From NCBI GenBank assembly GCA_004295245.1, contig REAR01000068.1:1-44433 (forward strand): 44,433 bases of DNA. The letters are read 5' to 3'. The number at the start of each line of letters is the position of its first letter. The stretch's first letter is position 1. The translations under genes were made by a program, and so were the position numbers. The notes below the pieces were generated by a model. That model was given only the letters and a program-made list of their open reading frames with translations. It was not told the DNA's origin and ran no database searches. Origin of the DNA: Sphingobacteriales bacterium (lineage in GTDB: Bacteria > Bacteroidota > Bacteroidia > Chitinophagales > Chitinophagaceae). Shown piece by piece: positions 9,007 to 15,862 of this stretch.

Positions 9007-9375
9007 TTATTTTTTCAGTGCGTCGCGTATTTCACGTAAAAGGGTAATGTCTTCGGGCGTTGCAGCAGGTGCTTCTTCCTGTTTTTTCTTCATATTATTA
9101 ATGCCTTTTACCATTAAGAACAGTACAAAAGCAACAAAAATAAATTTAATAACTGCAGCCAGAAATTTACCATACTTTACTGAGCCCATTGCCAGTTTAT
9201 CAATATCCACCACACCAGCAGCTTCTAAAGCCGGGGTTAATAAAAGTGGTGTAATTACATCATCTACTAAAGATGATACGATGCTGCCAAAAGCACCACC
9301 AATTATAACGGCAACTGCCAGTTCAATAACATTGCCTTTAATAGCAAAATCTTTAAATTCTTTAAGCATACCCAT
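9007..9375 (-). CDS. mscL: Large-conductance mechanosensitive channel
   Basis: This 122-aa inner-membrane protein opens under membrane tension during osmotic downshock. The hallmark N-terminus MLKEFKDFAIKGNVIELAVA and the first transmembrane helix VIIGGAFGSIVSSLVDDVI are followed by a periplasmic loop (about residues 45-68). A second helix, AAVIKFIFVAFVLFLMV, leads to the cytoplasmic helix EDITLLREIRDALKK. It is slightly shorter than many homologues (about 130-145 aa) because of a short periplasmic loop. Start at MGMLKEF fits the family. It is followed by its own terminator and so is probably transcribed alone. Confidence 0.97.
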   Translation of the reverse strand: MGMLKEFKDFAIKGNVIELAVAVIIGGAFGSIVSSLVDDVITPLLLTPALEAAGVVDIDKLAMGSVKYGKFLAAVIKFIFVAFVLFLMVKGINNMKKKQEEAPAATPEDITLLREIRDALKK

Positions 9376-9469
9376 AGTAGTAAGTTTTGTTGGTTTTAAA
9401 ATGAATTAAATATAATGAAAAGCATTTATGAGTCGCTTTAAGGCAATATTAAGTTGTCAACACACTAAA

Positions 9470-10216
9470 TTATTTTTTTAAACCCGGGTATTGCATGTTT
9501 AATGATTGCAGGCATTGTCTTATTTGTTTTGCAACAAGATATTCTTTATACCAGTTTTGATCGGCTGGTATAATGTTCCAAGGCGTTTGGGTACAATTGT
9601 TAAAGCATTCTTCATACAGGTGCATGTAAATGTCCCAAAGTTTTGCTTCTTCAAAATCTTTCTCATTGTACTTCCATTGCTTGGAGGGGTCATGTATGCG
9701 TTCATTCAATCGTTCCTGCTGCTCTTCCGGCGAAATATGCAGGTAAAATTTTAATACCTGTGTGCTGCTTTGTGTGGTTAGTAACTCTTCAAAATGATTA
9801 ATGGCATTTATTCTTTTTGCTGCAGTGGCGTCATCGCACCATTTATGTACCCGTGTTATTAAAATATCTTCATAATGGCTGCGGTTAAATACTTGTATCA
9901 TGCCCTTTGCGGGTGCATGCTGGTGTATACGCCATAAAAAATCATGTTTCAGTTCTTCTTCTGTGGGGGCTTTGTACGATTTTACGGTAACGCCCTGTGG
10001 GTTTAATTTTCCCAGCACATTACGGATGAGGCCATCTTTACCACTGGCATCCATGCCTTGTATTACCACCAACAGCGCATGTTTAGATTCGGCATACAGA
10101 AGATTCTGCAATTCGCTCAACTCTTCAATAATGGAAGCTGTTTTTTCTTTTATTTCTTTTTTATCAAGATCGTTAGGTGCCCGGGTGCTTAATTTTTTTA
10201 AGGAAATACTGCCCAT
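9470..10216 (-). CDS. Polyphosphate kinase 2 family protein (polyphosphate:nucleotide phosphotransferase)
   Basis: This 248-aa cytoplasmic P-loop kinase transfers phosphate between inorganic polyphosphate and nucleotides. Walker A GMDASGKDG is at residues 54-62, the Walker B region FNRSHYEDIL is near 110-119, and the lid module with NERIHDPSKQWK is near 170-181. These are the PPK2 signatures. The last part, WNIIPADQNWYKEYLVAKQI, is also typical. The length fits single-domain PPK2 of class I or III; the sequence alone does not fix whether ADP, GDP or AMP is the preferred substrate. It is divergent from the EamA transporter gene with only 50 bp between the two starts, so their promoters must overlap. 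Confidence 0.92.
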   Translation of the reverse strand: MGSISLKKLSTRAPNDLDKKEIKEKTASIIEELSELQNLLYAESKHALLVVIQGMDASGKDGLIRNVLGKLNPQGVTVKSYKAPTEEELKHDFLWRIHQHAPAKGMIQVFNRSHYEDILITRVHKWCDDATAAKRINAINHFEELLTTQSSTQVLKFYLHISPEEQQERLNERIHDPSKQWKYNEKDFEEAKLWDIYMHLYEECFNNCTQTPWNIIPADQNWYKEYLVAKQIRQCLQSLNMQYPGLKK

Positions 10217-10266
10217 ATTTTTTTGATTTTACCCAAGATAAAAATTATTTCTTTTACGCATAGAAA

Positions 10267-11175
10267 ATGCCACATTTGCATCCTATGGCTCAAAAACCTG
10301 TTGCTTTTTTTAGTTGGCTTTTATTTGTAGTGCTTTCTGTTATTTGGGGCAGCTCGTTTATTTTAATGAAATTGGGCTTGTATGATGCTGCAGGTAAACC
10401 GGTATTAAGCGCTTATCAGGTAGCGGCATTGCGTATGCTTTCTGCAGGTCTTTGTTTATTGCCTTTTATTATAAAAGCGTTTCGTGAAGTACCCGGTGAA
10501 AAAATAAAATTCATTGTATTGTCTGGGTTGTTGGGTAGTTTTTTTCCGGCTTTTCTTTTTTGTATTGCTGAAACACAAATAGACAGTGCCTTAGCGGGCT
10601 CTTTAAATGCGCTTACCCCTATTTTTGTTATTCTTATTGGTGTTTTTGTATACAAATCCGCTGTATCTAAAAGTAATATTATAGGTGTGGCAATTGCTTT
10701 GGCAGGGTGTTTTTTATTATTAGTTGCAAAGTATAATAGTACTACCGGCAATTGGCTATACACCGGCTATGTTATTATTGCTACTATTTTATACGGCATT
10801 AATGTAAATGTTGTAAAACACCGGTTGCATCAGGTAGGGTCTATAAATATTGCCACCATCGCATTTGTTTCTTTAATTATCCCAGCCTTATTGGTCCTTT
10901 TTTTTACTGGTTATTTTCAATTACCATTAACTGAGGCTATCTATTTAAAAGCAACAGGTGCAAGTGCATTATTGGGGGCGGCTGGTACCGCTGTTGCGTC
11001 TGTACTATTTTACATGTTGGTTAAAAGAGCCGGCGCATTGTTTAGCAGCATGGTAACTTATGGCATACCATTTATTGCTATTTTATGGGGGGTGTATTAT
11101 GGCGAAACTGTTACTTTAATGCAGGTACTAAGCCTGGCCATTATTTTAGCAGGTGTTTATATTGCTAATAAATAA
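10267..11175 (+). CDS. EamA/DMT-superfamily transporter
   Basis: This 302-aa inner-membrane protein has about ten hydrophobic segments arranged as two EamA repeats. The first repeat starts with FSWLLFVVLSVIWGSSFILMKLGL, and LNALTPIFVILIGVFVYK is its characteristic end. The second contains YVIIATILYGINVNVVK and ends SLAIILAGVYIANK. DMT permeases export metabolites or amino acids; the substrate cannot be read from sequence. An alternative start six codons downstream (MAQKPVAFF, 10285) is possible, because CACATTTGC at 10268-10276 resembles a -7 box and would place the first ATG in the promoter. Confidence 0.9.
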   Translation: MPHLHPMAQKPVAFFSWLLFVVLSVIWGSSFILMKLGLYDAAGKPVLSAYQVAALRMLSAGLCLLPFIIKAFREVPGEKIKFIVLSGLLGSFFPAFLFCIAETQIDSALAGSLNALTPIFVILIGVFVYKSAVSKSNIIGVAIALAGCFLLLVAKYNSTTGNWLYTGYVIIATILYGINVNVVKHRLHQVGSINIATIAFVSLIIPALLVLFFTGYFQLPLTEAIYLKATGASALLGAAGTAVASVLFYMLVKRAGALFSSMVTYGIPFIAILWGVYYGETVTLMQVLSLAIILAGVYIANK

Positions 11176-11179
11176 AAAA

Positions 11180-11203
11180 CCGGTGTTTCCACCGGCTGTT
11201 TAT
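11180..11203. terminator. Bidirectional terminator between the EamA transporter and frr
   Basis: CCGGTG (11180-11185) pairs with CACCGG (11190-11195) around a TTTC loop. The stem has a T-rich tail on the plus strand and a run of six T on the minus strand, serving the convergent genes on both sides. Confidence 0.7.
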
Positions 11204-11204
11204 T

Positions 11205-11768
11205 TTATATTGCCATTATTTCTTTTTCTTTTGTTGCAAGGTGTTTATCTACCAACGCAATGTATTTATCAGTTATTTGCTGAACATCTTTTTCTGCATC
11301 TTTAACGGCATCTTCACTTACACCTTCTTTCTGTAGTTTTTTAATATGCTCAATAGCATCTCTGCGTATGTTGCGTATGGCTACTTTAGAATGTTCTCCC
11401 TCTCCATTGGCTCTTTTTACCAGTTCTTTTCTGCGCTCTTCAGTAAGTGGGGGTAAATACAAGCGTATTAAAACGCCATCGTTTTGAGGAGTAATACCAA
11501 TATTAGATGCCATAATTGCTCTTTCAATGGGCTGCAGCATATTTTTTTCCCAGGGCTGTATGGATAGGGTTCTGGCATCTAATACAGATATATTGCCCAC
11601 CTGGCCAATGGGAGTAGGGTTGCCATAATAATCAACTGTAATACTATCTAACATGTTGGGATTGGCTTTTCCGGCTCTTATTTTAACGAGTTCTGCTTCC
11701 AGGTGTGTGATGGCTTTATGCATACCATCTTCTGTTTGTGCTATAATTTTTTCTGTTGTGTCTGACAT
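11205..11768 (-). CDS. frr: Ribosome-recycling factor
   Basis: This 187-aa cytoplasmic protein works with EF-G to split post-termination ribosomes. It shows the full RRF pattern: LEAELVKIRAGKANPNMLD near residues 23-41, YYGNPTPIGQVGNISV, then ARTLSIQPWEKNMLQPIERAI, NIGITPQNDGVLIRLYLPPLT and EERRKELVKRA, ending in a long helix. Length is standard. pyrH, often next to frr, is not beside it here; the upstream gene is a WecA-like transferase. A TAGATTTG box lies 23 bp upstream. Confidence 0.98.
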   Translation of the reverse strand: MSDTTEKIIAQTEDGMHKAITHLEAELVKIRAGKANPNMLDSITVDYYGNPTPIGQVGNISVLDARTLSIQPWEKNMLQPIERAIMASNIGITPQNDGVLIRLYLPPLTEERRKELVKRANGEGEHSKVAIRNIRRDAIEHIKKLQKEGVSEDAVKDAEKDVQQITDKYIALVDKHLATKEKEIMAI

Positions 11769-11790
11769 ATGTGTATGAATTAAGAAGCTG

Positions 11791-11798
11791 CAAATCTA
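11791..11798 (-). promoter_or_regulatory. Possible -7 box of frr
   Basis: The minus strand reads TAGATTTG, matching the Bacteroidota TAnnTTTG -7 element, about 23 bp before the frr ATG. No TTG -33 element is found at 17-23 bp spacing, so this is tentative. Confidence 0.35.
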
Positions 11799-11830
11799 AT
11801 AAACCTGAACAAATAATGCGCCGTGCATTT

Positions 11831-11933
11831 GTTACCAGGCTGCTAATATAATAGCTGTAACAGTAGTTGCACAAAGCGCTACAGATGAACTGAGCGTAGC
11901 AACGATGTTACCATGCTTGCTACTGCGGGTAAA
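11831..11933. repeat. Degenerate inverted pair related to the dispersed element
   Basis: The left arm starts GTTACCAGGCTGC and contains CAGTAGTTGC. The right arm contains GTAGCAACGATGTTACC and ends CTACTGCGGGTAAAC. The outer ends and the CAACGATGTT stretch match the dispersed element, but the TGCGACGCAA core is mutated in both arms. The pair fills the 172-bp gap between frr and the WecA-like gene. Confidence 0.5.
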
Positions 11934-11940
11934 CACCTTG

Positions 11941-13065
11941 CTATTTTTGCTCTAAAACGGCGTCTTTTGTTAAGGGAACAATTTTAGAAGAACCTTCGGC
12001 ACTTTTATTGGTAGTTGCTACAAAAAGGCGGGTTCTTTTACGGGTATAGTATAGGCCGCTGATGCCAGTAAAGAATATTGTAAACAAACCGAATATTAAC
12101 CAGGTGCAACCAATGCTGCGCAATGCATATGCTGCTGCTATTAATACAAGGTTTACACCTACCAGGGTTAATGTAATGGTGCGATGGCTAAGGCCCTTAT
12201 CGATTAACAGGTGATGTATATGATTTCTATCGGGGCTAAAAGGAGAACGACGGTGAAAAATGCGTATTGCAAATACACGCAATGTATCCATTAAAGGAAT
12301 TAATAAAATAGTAAAGCCTATTGCTGGTGAAGCTGCTACAGGCACTGCCACACCGGTGCTTCCGGCAACGTTTATAAATTTAATAACCAGTATGGCGTGT
12401 ATAAGGCCCAATAACAGCGAGCCGGTATCGCCCATAAAAATTTTGGCTGGCTGAAAATTAAAAATTAAAAAAGCTATTAAGCTGCCCGACAATGCAAAGG
12501 CCATAACAGCATAAGGCATCATATTTACACTGCTAAAATAAAAGCCAAAGACCAGTGATGCCATTAATGCTAATGAACCTGCCAGCCCATCCACTCCATC
12601 TATAAGGTTAAATGAGTTGATAATTACAATAACCGTGAGGTAGGTAAAAATAAGACTGAACATTGGGGGTAAATCCCCCTGCAGGCCTAAAAACCCGTGC
12701 ATACTATGTATTTGTATGCCTCCTTTGTACACAATAAGAAAAGCTGCCATTACCTGCCCAATAAATTTTTTAATAGGAGAGATATCCAGTATGTCATCTT
12801 TTAATCCTAAAAAGAAAATAACAAAAGCAGCAGCAAAAAAATATTGAATTTCAGGCGAGCCTGCAAAAGGAATAATGATAAGGCAACTTAAAATGAAACC
12901 GGCAAAAATGCCCAAACCACCCAAAGAAGGGATGGGTTTATTATGAATTTTACGGGCATCTGGTATATCAAACAACTTCTTGCCCTCAGCTACTGTAACA
13001 ATTACGGGTATAGCCAGGAAACAAATGAAAAAAGCAATAGACAAAGACAGTAAAATATCAAACAT
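11941..13065 (-). CDS. MraY/WecA/TagO-family undecaprenyl-phosphate sugar-1-phosphate transferase
   Basis: This 374-aa polytopic inner-membrane protein of the GT4 (PNPT) family moves a HexNAc-1-phosphate from UDP-sugar to undecaprenyl phosphate, starting lipid-linked glycan synthesis. Visible motifs are PIPSLGGLGIF near residue 44, the Mg-binding LKDDILDIS near residue 88, the NSFNLIDGVDGLAG signature near residue 150, FMGDTGSL near residue 210, and the cytoplasmic HRRSPFSPDRNHIHHLL loop near residue 270. The HIHHLL loop is of the WecA/TagO type rather than MraY, so an O-antigen, capsule or enterobacterial-common-antigen-like role is more likely than peptidoglycan. The polar C-terminal tail (TRKRTRLFV onward) is extra. 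There is no neighbouring glycan cluster. Confidence 0.9.
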   Translation of the reverse strand: MFDILLSLSIAFFICFLAIPVIVTVAEGKKLFDIPDARKIHNKPIPSLGGLGIFAGFILSCLIIIPFAGSPEIQYFFAAAFVIFFLGLKDDILDISPIKKFIGQVMAAFLIVYKGGIQIHSMHGFLGLQGDLPPMFSLIFTYLTVIVIINSFNLIDGVDGLAGSLALMASLVFGFYFSSVNMMPYAVMAFALSGSLIAFLIFNFQPAKIFMGDTGSLLLGLIHAILVIKFINVAGSTGVAVPVAASPAIGFTILLIPLMDTLRVFAIRIFHRRSPFSPDRNHIHHLLIDKGLSHRTITLTLVGVNLVLIAAAYALRSIGCTWLIFGLFTIFFTGISGLYYTRKRTRLFVATTNKSAEGSSKIVPLTKDAVLEQK

Positions 13066-13259
13066 TTGCTAGGTTTTGGTCTTCTTGTTGTTTGTTTTTT
13101 ACTCCTAACCAGCTACCAATGGGCTGCAAGATAGGCGATGTTTCTCATATTACGAGAATAAACGCATCAGGGTTGGAGGGTATTCTAAAGAAACGGTTAT
13201 GATAATAAATTAGTGTAAAAGTTTAATGGCTTTTTAAGGCAACCGTTTATTTTTTCTTT

Positions 13260-13267
13260 TAGCTTTG
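13260..13267 (+). promoter_or_regulatory. -7 promoter box of the transketolase gene
   Basis: TAGCTTTG matches TAnnTTTG and lies 21 bp before the ATG at 13289. It overlaps the in-frame TTG at 13265, which argues against that codon as the start. A clear TTG -33 element is not seen. Confidence 0.5.
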
Positions 13268-13288
13268 CCGCCGTTCAAAAAAACTATT

Positions 13289-14125
13289 ATGCCAAACCTT
13301 TCAGCAATTGCCAGCCAAATAAGAAGAGATATTGTGCGCATGGTACACGGTGTAGCCAGCGGCCATCCCGGTGGGTCTTTAGGTTGTACAGATTACTTCA
13401 CTGCTTTATTTTTTAAAGTAATGAAGCATAACCCCAACTTCAATATGAATGCCACTAATGAAGACGTGTTTGTGCTTTCTAATGGCCATATTTCGCCGGT
13501 GTATTATTCTACCCTTGCCCGAAGTGGTTATTTTGAAGTAAAAGAACTGGGCACTTTCAGAAAATTAAATACCCGCCTGCAAGGCCACCCGGCTACCCAC
13601 GAGCATTTGCCCGGTATTCGCATTGCTTCTGGTTCTTTAGGCCAGGGCATGAGTGTGGCTATTGGCGCAGCGCTTACTAAAAAATTAAACGGAGAAAAAA
13701 ATCTGGTATTCAGTCTTCATGGAGACGGTGAATTACAAGAAGGCCAGATATGGGAAGCTGTTATGTTTGCAGCCCACCATAAAGTAGACAATCTCATTTC
13801 CACTATAGACTGGAACGACCAGCAAATTGACGGACCTACTAAAAAAGTAATGAACCTGGGCGACCTGGCCGCAAAATTTAAAGCCTTTGATTGGGAAGTG
13901 TTGCACCTGGATAATGGCAACGATGTAGAGGAAGTGGCCGCGGCTTTAGAAAAAGCAAAAACAATGACAGGAAATGGTAAGCCTATTGTGATATTGATGA
14001 AAACAGCTATGGGCAAAGGCGTTGATTTTATGGAAGGCAGCCATGAATGGCACGGCATTGCACCAAACGATGAGCAATTACAAAAAGCATTGGCACAACT
14101 ACCAGAAACATTGGGTGATTATTAA
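13289..14125 (+). CDS. Transketolase, N-terminal subunit
   Basis: This 278-aa protein carries the thiamine-diphosphate-binding half of a split transketolase of the pentose phosphate pathway. Family motifs are VHGVASGHPGGSLGCTDYF near residues 15-33, LSNGHISPVYY, GHPATHEHLPGI, ASGSLGQGMSVAIGAAL, the ThDP motif HGDGELQEGQIWEA with STIDWNDQQIDGP about 25 residues later, and KTAMGKGVDFMEGSHEWHG. The start at 13289 gives MPNLSAIAS; an upstream TTG lies within the promoter. Split transketolases normally have the C-terminal (pyrimidine-binding plus C domain) gene directly downstream. Here the next gene is unrelated and a strong terminator intervenes, so the partner must be elsewhere. Confidence 0.95.
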   Translation: MPNLSAIASQIRRDIVRMVHGVASGHPGGSLGCTDYFTALFFKVMKHNPNFNMNATNEDVFVLSNGHISPVYYSTLARSGYFEVKELGTFRKLNTRLQGHPATHEHLPGIRIASGSLGQGMSVAIGAALTKKLNGEKNLVFSLHGDGELQEGQIWEAVMFAAHHKVDNLISTIDWNDQQIDGPTKKVMNLGDLAAKFKAFDWEVLHLDNGNDVEEVAAALEKAKTMTGNGKPIVILMKTAMGKGVDFMEGSHEWHGIAPNDEQLQKALAQLPETLGDY

Positions 14126-14150
14126 TAAATTTTTATAACAAATATTTTAA

Positions 14151-14176
14151 AGACCAGCATTGCTGGTCTTTTTTTA
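14151..14176 (+). terminator. Rho-independent terminator of the transketolase gene
   Basis: AGACCAGCA (14151-14159) pairs with TGCTGGTCT (14161-14169), followed by seven or more T. It is 25 bp past the stop codon. Confidence 0.8.
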
Positions 14177-14180
14177 TTTT

Positions 14181-14231
14181 GTAACCAACAGCAGCATTTC
14201 AATGAAGCATCCTTGCGTCGCACTTGTTAGC
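14181..14231 (-). repeat. Dispersed TGCGACGCAA element, copy 4
   Basis: The minus-oriented core is at 14213-14223, with outer end GTAACCAACAGC at the left and a CATT/AATG mini-stem in the middle. It immediately follows the transketolase terminator. Confidence 0.85.
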
Positions 14232-14425
14232 GGCACCGCTATGGGCAACAAACATGCAGTTATACATCAGCTGCATTTGGCAACAACTATATAACAAGTA
14301 TAAAGCAACAGTACTAGTTATGTATAATTTAACGCCGCTACTTTATGGAAAAACAATTCGTAAAGAATCTAATGAGTACATAAATGCGCAAACGATAGCA
14401 GCTGCCAGCCATAAATTTAATAGAA

Positions 14426-14710
14426 ATGAACAATCAAATTTCAGTATCTTGCCCAACGCCAAATAGCCAGTCTATGAGCTTTGATCAGCAAGAAAAAAGA
14501 AGAAAAAATTATGTAACCATGCGATCTGTAAAAGACTATGGCATGGGGCTGTTAATATTAACTTGCGGTATTTTTTTTCTGTTCTCAGAAAAATTTGGAG
14601 TAACCATTGAGCTGGATGCCATTTTTAGAAATTTATTTGGAGGTATGTGCGTGGTGTATGGTTTGTTCCGCATCTATCGCGGATATAAAAAAAATTATTA
14701 TTCAGAATGA
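14426..14710 (+). CDS. Small two-TM membrane protein, unknown function
   Basis: This protein is 94 aa from 14426, or 78 aa if it starts at the Met at 14474 (MSFDQQEKRRKNY). The later start is attractive because TATCTTGC at 14448-14455 resembles a -7 box. A charged N-terminal stretch is followed by two hydrophobic segments (GMGLLILTCGIFFLFSE and LFGGMCVVYGLFRIYRGY), so a small inner-membrane hairpin protein is predicted. The stop overlaps the start of the PstS-like gene by 4 bp (ATGA), which shows translational coupling. I do not recognise a family. In other Bacteroidota, PstS-like and TPR genes often follow ExbB/ExbD/TonB genes, so a membrane-energy role is conceivable but unproven. Confidence 0.75.
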   Translation: MNNQISVSCPTPNSQSMSFDQQEKRRKNYVTMRSVKDYGMGLLILTCGIFFLFSEKFGVTIELDAIFRNLFGGMCVVYGLFRIYRGYKKNYYSE

Positions 14711-15645
14711 TGGCGAGTGTAATAAAAATAATGGCAACAGGTAAATGCTTTGTTTTAAGTATAGCAGTTGTACTCTTAATAGCATGCAATAATTCAGCTG
14801 CCCGCACCGATCTGGATAGCCGCACCAGCGGTACCATACATATAAGTGTGGATGAATCCTTCAAGCCGGTAATAGACTCTCATATAAAAGTGTTTGAAGC
14901 ACTAAACCCCGAAGCAAAAATTATAGCGCATTACAAACCACAGGCAGAGTGCCTGAAAGATTTAATGAATGACAGCATTCGTATGGTTATTACCACCCAC
15001 CGGCTAACCGATGAGGAGTTGGAGATAATGAAAGATACGCTTGAGTTTTACCCCCATCAAGATAGAATTGCATATGATGCCATTGCGGTTATTGCCAATA
15101 AAAATTGTAAAGACAGTTTGATGGATATGACGGACATCCGCTCATTGGCAAAAGGTACCAGTGGCTATAAATATAAATTAGTGCTGGATGGTTTAACAGC
15201 TACCAGCACCGTGCGTTATGCGGTGGATAGTTTAACCCGCGGTGCTCCTTTTGGTAAAAATGTGGTGGCTGCCCCCAACAGCATGGGTGTAATAGATTAT
15301 GTGAGTAATAACGAAGATGCCATTGGCTTAATTGGTGTAAGCTGGATTGGAAACCCCGAAGACACTATGCAAAGCAGTTTTTTAAAAAAAGTAAAACTGG
15401 TGCAACTGGAGTGTTCTTTATGCGACCCTATAGTATACACAGGGCCCTATCAGGCTAATATTGCCCGTGCTAGGTACCCTATGATACGGGCATTGCAATA
15501 TATTTTAAAAGAAAATTATGATGGACTTGGCAGCGGTTTTGCCAACTTCCTCATCTATGAAAAAGGGCAATTGATTTTTAGAAGAGCGTATTTGTGGCCC
15601 GGTAGTATGAGTTTTGATCGCAGAAATGCAGATATAATACAGTAA
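14707..15645 (+). CDS. PstS-like phosphate-family substrate-binding lipoprotein
   Basis: This 312-aa protein has a lipoprotein signal (SIAVVLLIAC, lipidated Cys near residue 27). A start eight codons downstream (MATGKCFVL) would also give a good signal, but the ATGA overlap with the upstream gene favours 14707. The body is a PBP-type fold: GTIHISVDESFKPVID near residue 42, IRMVITTHRLTDEE, YDAIAVIANK near residue 132 and GFANFLIYEKGQLIF near the C-terminus, as in PstS-like proteins. No ABC permease or ATPase genes are near. It may therefore act outside a classical Pst transporter, as a surface-anchored binding protein linked to the preceding small membrane protein and the following TPR protein. 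Confidence 0.85.
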   Translation: MMASVIKIMATGKCFVLSIAVVLLIACNNSAARTDLDSRTSGTIHISVDESFKPVIDSHIKVFEALNPEAKIIAHYKPQAECLKDLMNDSIRMVITTHRLTDEELEIMKDTLEFYPHQDRIAYDAIAVIANKNCKDSLMDMTDIRSLAKGTSGYKYKLVLDGLTATSTVRYAVDSLTRGAPFGKNVVAAPNSMGVIDYVSNNEDAIGLIGVSWIGNPEDTMQSSFLKKVKLVQLECSLCDPIVYTGPYQANIARARYPMIRALQYILKENYDGLGSGFANFLIYEKGQLIFRRAYLWPGSMSFDRRNADIIQ

Positions 15646-15721
15646 AACCGTTTGGGTTTTAGCAGATTAGAAATGTAAGCAATAAATTGTATCTAAATAT
15701 GAAGCTGCCATACTAACAACT

Positions 15722-15778
15722 GTTGAAGTGATTGCGACGCAAGGATGCTGCTTTGAAAAACAAAGGCTGGTATATTAA
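15722..15778 (+). repeat. Dispersed TGCGACGCAA element, copy 5
   Basis: The core is at 15732-15742 (TTGCGACGCAA), preceded by GTTGAAGTG. The middle forms CTTTG-AAAAA-CAAAG and the outer end is GGCTGGTATAT. It lies between the PstS-like and TPR genes. Confidence 0.85.
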
Positions 15779-15862
15779 GAAATGAAAAATTGAAACGAAG
15801 ACAACCATTTTGAATGACTCAATTTCTATAAATTTACACACTACTTAAAAAAGAAGCCGACA

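Larger units (their letters stand above)
14126..14425. other. 300-bp gap: terminator and one repeat copy, no gene seen
   Basis: Contains the transketolase terminator (14151-14176) and dispersed-element copy 4 (14181-14231). From 14232 on I see only AT-rich sequence leading to the small membrane-protein gene. An open frame from 14224 has no recognisable features, and its start overlaps the repeat. Confidence 0.6.

Noticed and set aside
13265-13288. Upstream TTG start for the transketolase subunit
   Set aside because: The TTG lies within the TAGCTTTG promoter box, and the family N-terminus begins at the ATG at 13289.
14224-14466. Plus-strand open frame of 80 codons before the small membrane protein gene
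   Set aside because: It starts inside a dispersed-repeat copy, has no recognisable domain or signal, and its end overlaps the better-supported membrane-protein frame.
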